Assembly (NCBI GenBank): GCA_020028195.1
Contig: JAHWYE010000123.1
Coordinates: 1-5,710, forward strand
Reading direction: 5' to 3'
Source: Nitrospirota bacterium
GTDB taxonomy: Bacteria > Nitrospirota > Nitrospiria > Nitrospirales > Nitrospiraceae
DNA length: 5,710 bases
A model generated the notes under the pieces. It was not told the origin of the DNA. It did not search any database and saw only the letters and a program-made list of their open reading frames with translations. A program made the position numbers and the translations under genes. Every line of letters begins with the position of its first letter. The stretch's first letter is position 1. Of this stretch, positions 4,584-5,710 are shown one piece after another.

Positions 4584-5710
4584 TCATCCCCAGTGCCTGA
4601 TGTCCACGAAGTGTCCCTCCACCGCCGCCGCGACGGCCATGGGGGGGGAGACCAGGTGGGTGCGCCCGCCTTTGCCCTGTCGCCCTTCGAAGTTCCGGTT
4701 GCTGGTAGAAGCACAGCGCTCGCCCGGCTGGAGCACGTCGGCGTTCATGGCCAGGCACATGCTGCAGCCAGCCTCGCGCCACTCGAAGCCCGCCTCTTTG
4801 AAAATCTGATCCAGCCCCTCCTGCTCCGCCTGCTGTTTGACCAGTCCGGACCCGGGGACGACCATCGCGTGGACGCTTGGCGCCACCTTTTTCCCTTTCG
4901 CGTACTGGGCCGCGAGGCGCAGGTCTTCAATCCTGGAATTGGTGCAGGACCCGATGAACACTCGATCGAGCTTGATCTTCGTCATGGGCGTACCGGGGGT
5001 GAGGGCCATGTATTCCAAGGCATGTTCCGCAGCCTTGCGAGATTTTTCGTCCGGCATCTCGCGGGGGTCCGGCACCTTGCCGTTCACGCCGGTCACCATA
5101 CCCGGGCTCGTGCCCCAGGTGACCTGCGGGGCAATCTCATCCGCGCGCAGATCCACGACCTGATCGAACTTCGCGCCTGAGTCGGTGGTCAACTGCTTCC
5201 ACGCCCTCACTGCGCGTTCGAAGAGGTCCCCTTTCGGGGCGAGCGGTCGGTCCTTGAGGTACAGGAAGGTGTGAGTGTCTGGCGCGACCATGCCGGCGCG
5301 TGCCCCGCCTTCGATGGACATATTGCAGAGTGTCATCCGGCCTTCCATCGTCAGGGCGCGGATGGCTCCGCCGGTATATTCAATCACGTGACCGGTGCCG
5401 CCCGCCGTGCCGATTTTCCCGATGATGGCGAGAATGATGTCCTTCGCTGAGCAGTGCCGGGACAGTGTGCCCTCCACCCGCACCTGCATCGTCTTGGGGC
5501 GATTCTGCAGCAGACATTGGGTGGCCAAGACGTGCTCCACCTCGCTGGTACCGATCCCGAACGCCAGTGCGCCGAAGGCTCCATGGGTTGAGGTGTGGGA
5601 GTCGCCGCAGACAATGGTCATGCCGGGAAGGGTGAATCCCTGCTCTGGCCCGATCACGTGCACGATGCCCTGCCGGACGTCATTCATGCCGAAGAAGGCA
5701 ATCCCGAAGT
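4584..5710 (-). CDS. leuC: 3-isopropylmalate dehydratase large subunit, 5' end outside the window
   Basis: LeuC is the iron-sulfur subunit of isopropylmalate isomerase, in the aconitase superfamily. The visible 375 residues run from FGIAFFGMNDVRQGIVHVIGPEQG to the natural stop (HFVDIRHWG). Motifs in order include TIVCGDSHTSTHGAFGALAFGIGTSEVEHVLATQ, GKIGTAGGTGHVIEY, and the three cluster cysteines: one in IGSCTNSRIEDLR (codon at 4944-4946) and two in GCSMCLAMNAD (codons at 4764-4766 and 4755-4757). The 60- and 3-residue spacing matches what I recall of E. coli LeuC. The C-terminal active-site stretch GERCASTSNRNFEGRQG is also present. Roughly 90 N-terminal residues lie beyond the right edge. 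The frame stays open to the edge, so the Met at 5687 is internal and not the start. No truncation or frameshift is visible. Its promoter, and any leader regulating it, would be upstream and outside the window. Confidence 0.97.
   Translation of the reverse strand, partial: FGIAFFGMNDVRQGIVHVIGPEQGFTLPGMTIVCGDSHTSTHGAFGALAFGIGTSEVEHVLATQCLLQNRPKTMQVRVEGTLSRHCSAKDIILAIIGKIGTAGGTGHVIEYTGGAIRALTMEGRMTLCNMSIEGGARAGMVAPDTHTFLYLKDRPLAPKGDLFERAVRAWKQLTTDSGAKFDQVVDLRADEIAPQVTWGTSPGMVTGVNGKVPDPREMPDEKSRKAAEHALEYMALTPGTPMTKIKLDRVFIGSCTNSRIEDLRLAAQYAKGKKVAPSVHAMVVPGSGLVKQQAEQEGLDQIFKEAGFEWREAGCSMCLAMNADVLQPGERCASTSNRNFEGRQGKGGRTHLVSPPMAVAAAVEGHFVDIRHWG

Noticed and set aside
4280..4714. Minus-strand open frame spanning the leuC-leuD gap, with an internal ATG at 4564 (MFKVEYNRPFNIELLKFIGG)
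   Set aside because: It overlaps both leuC and leuD in another frame. The gap part is simply the inverted repeat translated, and it is not leucine-rich enough to be an attenuator leader peptide.
4530..5180. Long open frame on the plus strand opposite leuC
   Set aside because: It lies wholly antisense to well-supported leuC coding sequence, has no Shine-Dalgarno or recognisable domain, and GC-rich genes commonly leave such open frames.

Overview
The window is a GC-rich (roughly 60% by eye) bacterial chromosome segment with densely packed genes, short gaps and Shine-Dalgarno sites of the GAGG/GGAGG type. The leucine biosynthesis genes, a short PilZ protein with a 'RKYPRFRV...DLSQGGCRIES' core, and several small envelope proteins resemble Nitrospira / Nitrospirota genomes. 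That assignment is an impression from protein style, not a search result. There is no sign of a phage, transposon, CRISPR array, tRNA or rRNA.

Layout, left to right. (1) On the minus strand, positions 1 to 1113 hold two exported TPR proteins read leftward: a 74-aa BamD-like lipoprotein, then a larger TPR protein with a GTG start at 851 that runs off the left edge. (2) Positions 1114 to 1286 form a divergent intergenic region. It carries a minus-strand TATAAT box, two adjoining palindromes in the presumed leader of the TPR lipoprotein, and a TTGACA box facing right. (3) On the plus strand, 1287 to 2630 is a compact probable operon: a 92-aa two-helix membrane protein, a single-domain PilZ (c-di-GMP receptor) protein, and a 238-aa lipoprotein. 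(4) Positions 2631 to 2684 are a short convergent junction with only a weak terminator-like hairpin. (5) On the minus strand, 5710 down to 2685 is a probable four-gene transcript: leuC (5' end outside the window), leuD, a 129-aa one-helix membrane protein of unknown function, and a short AsmA-like membrane-anchored protein.

LeuC and LeuD together form isopropylmalate isomerase, the second step of leucine synthesis, and their key motifs are intact. The other genes are all envelope-directed (lipoproteins, membrane anchors, TPR proteins, AsmA-like) apart from the PilZ protein, which may link envelope functions to c-di-GMP.

The most unusual non-coding element is the leuC-leuD gap. It is an AT-rich island (about 35% GC over 80 bp) holding a 14-bp inverted repeat whose two arms are each small TTCAA-NN-TTGAA palindromes. 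In the mRNA it forms a hairpin followed by UUUU just ahead of leuD, which has a poor ribosome binding site. No clearly new defence or mobile system is visible.
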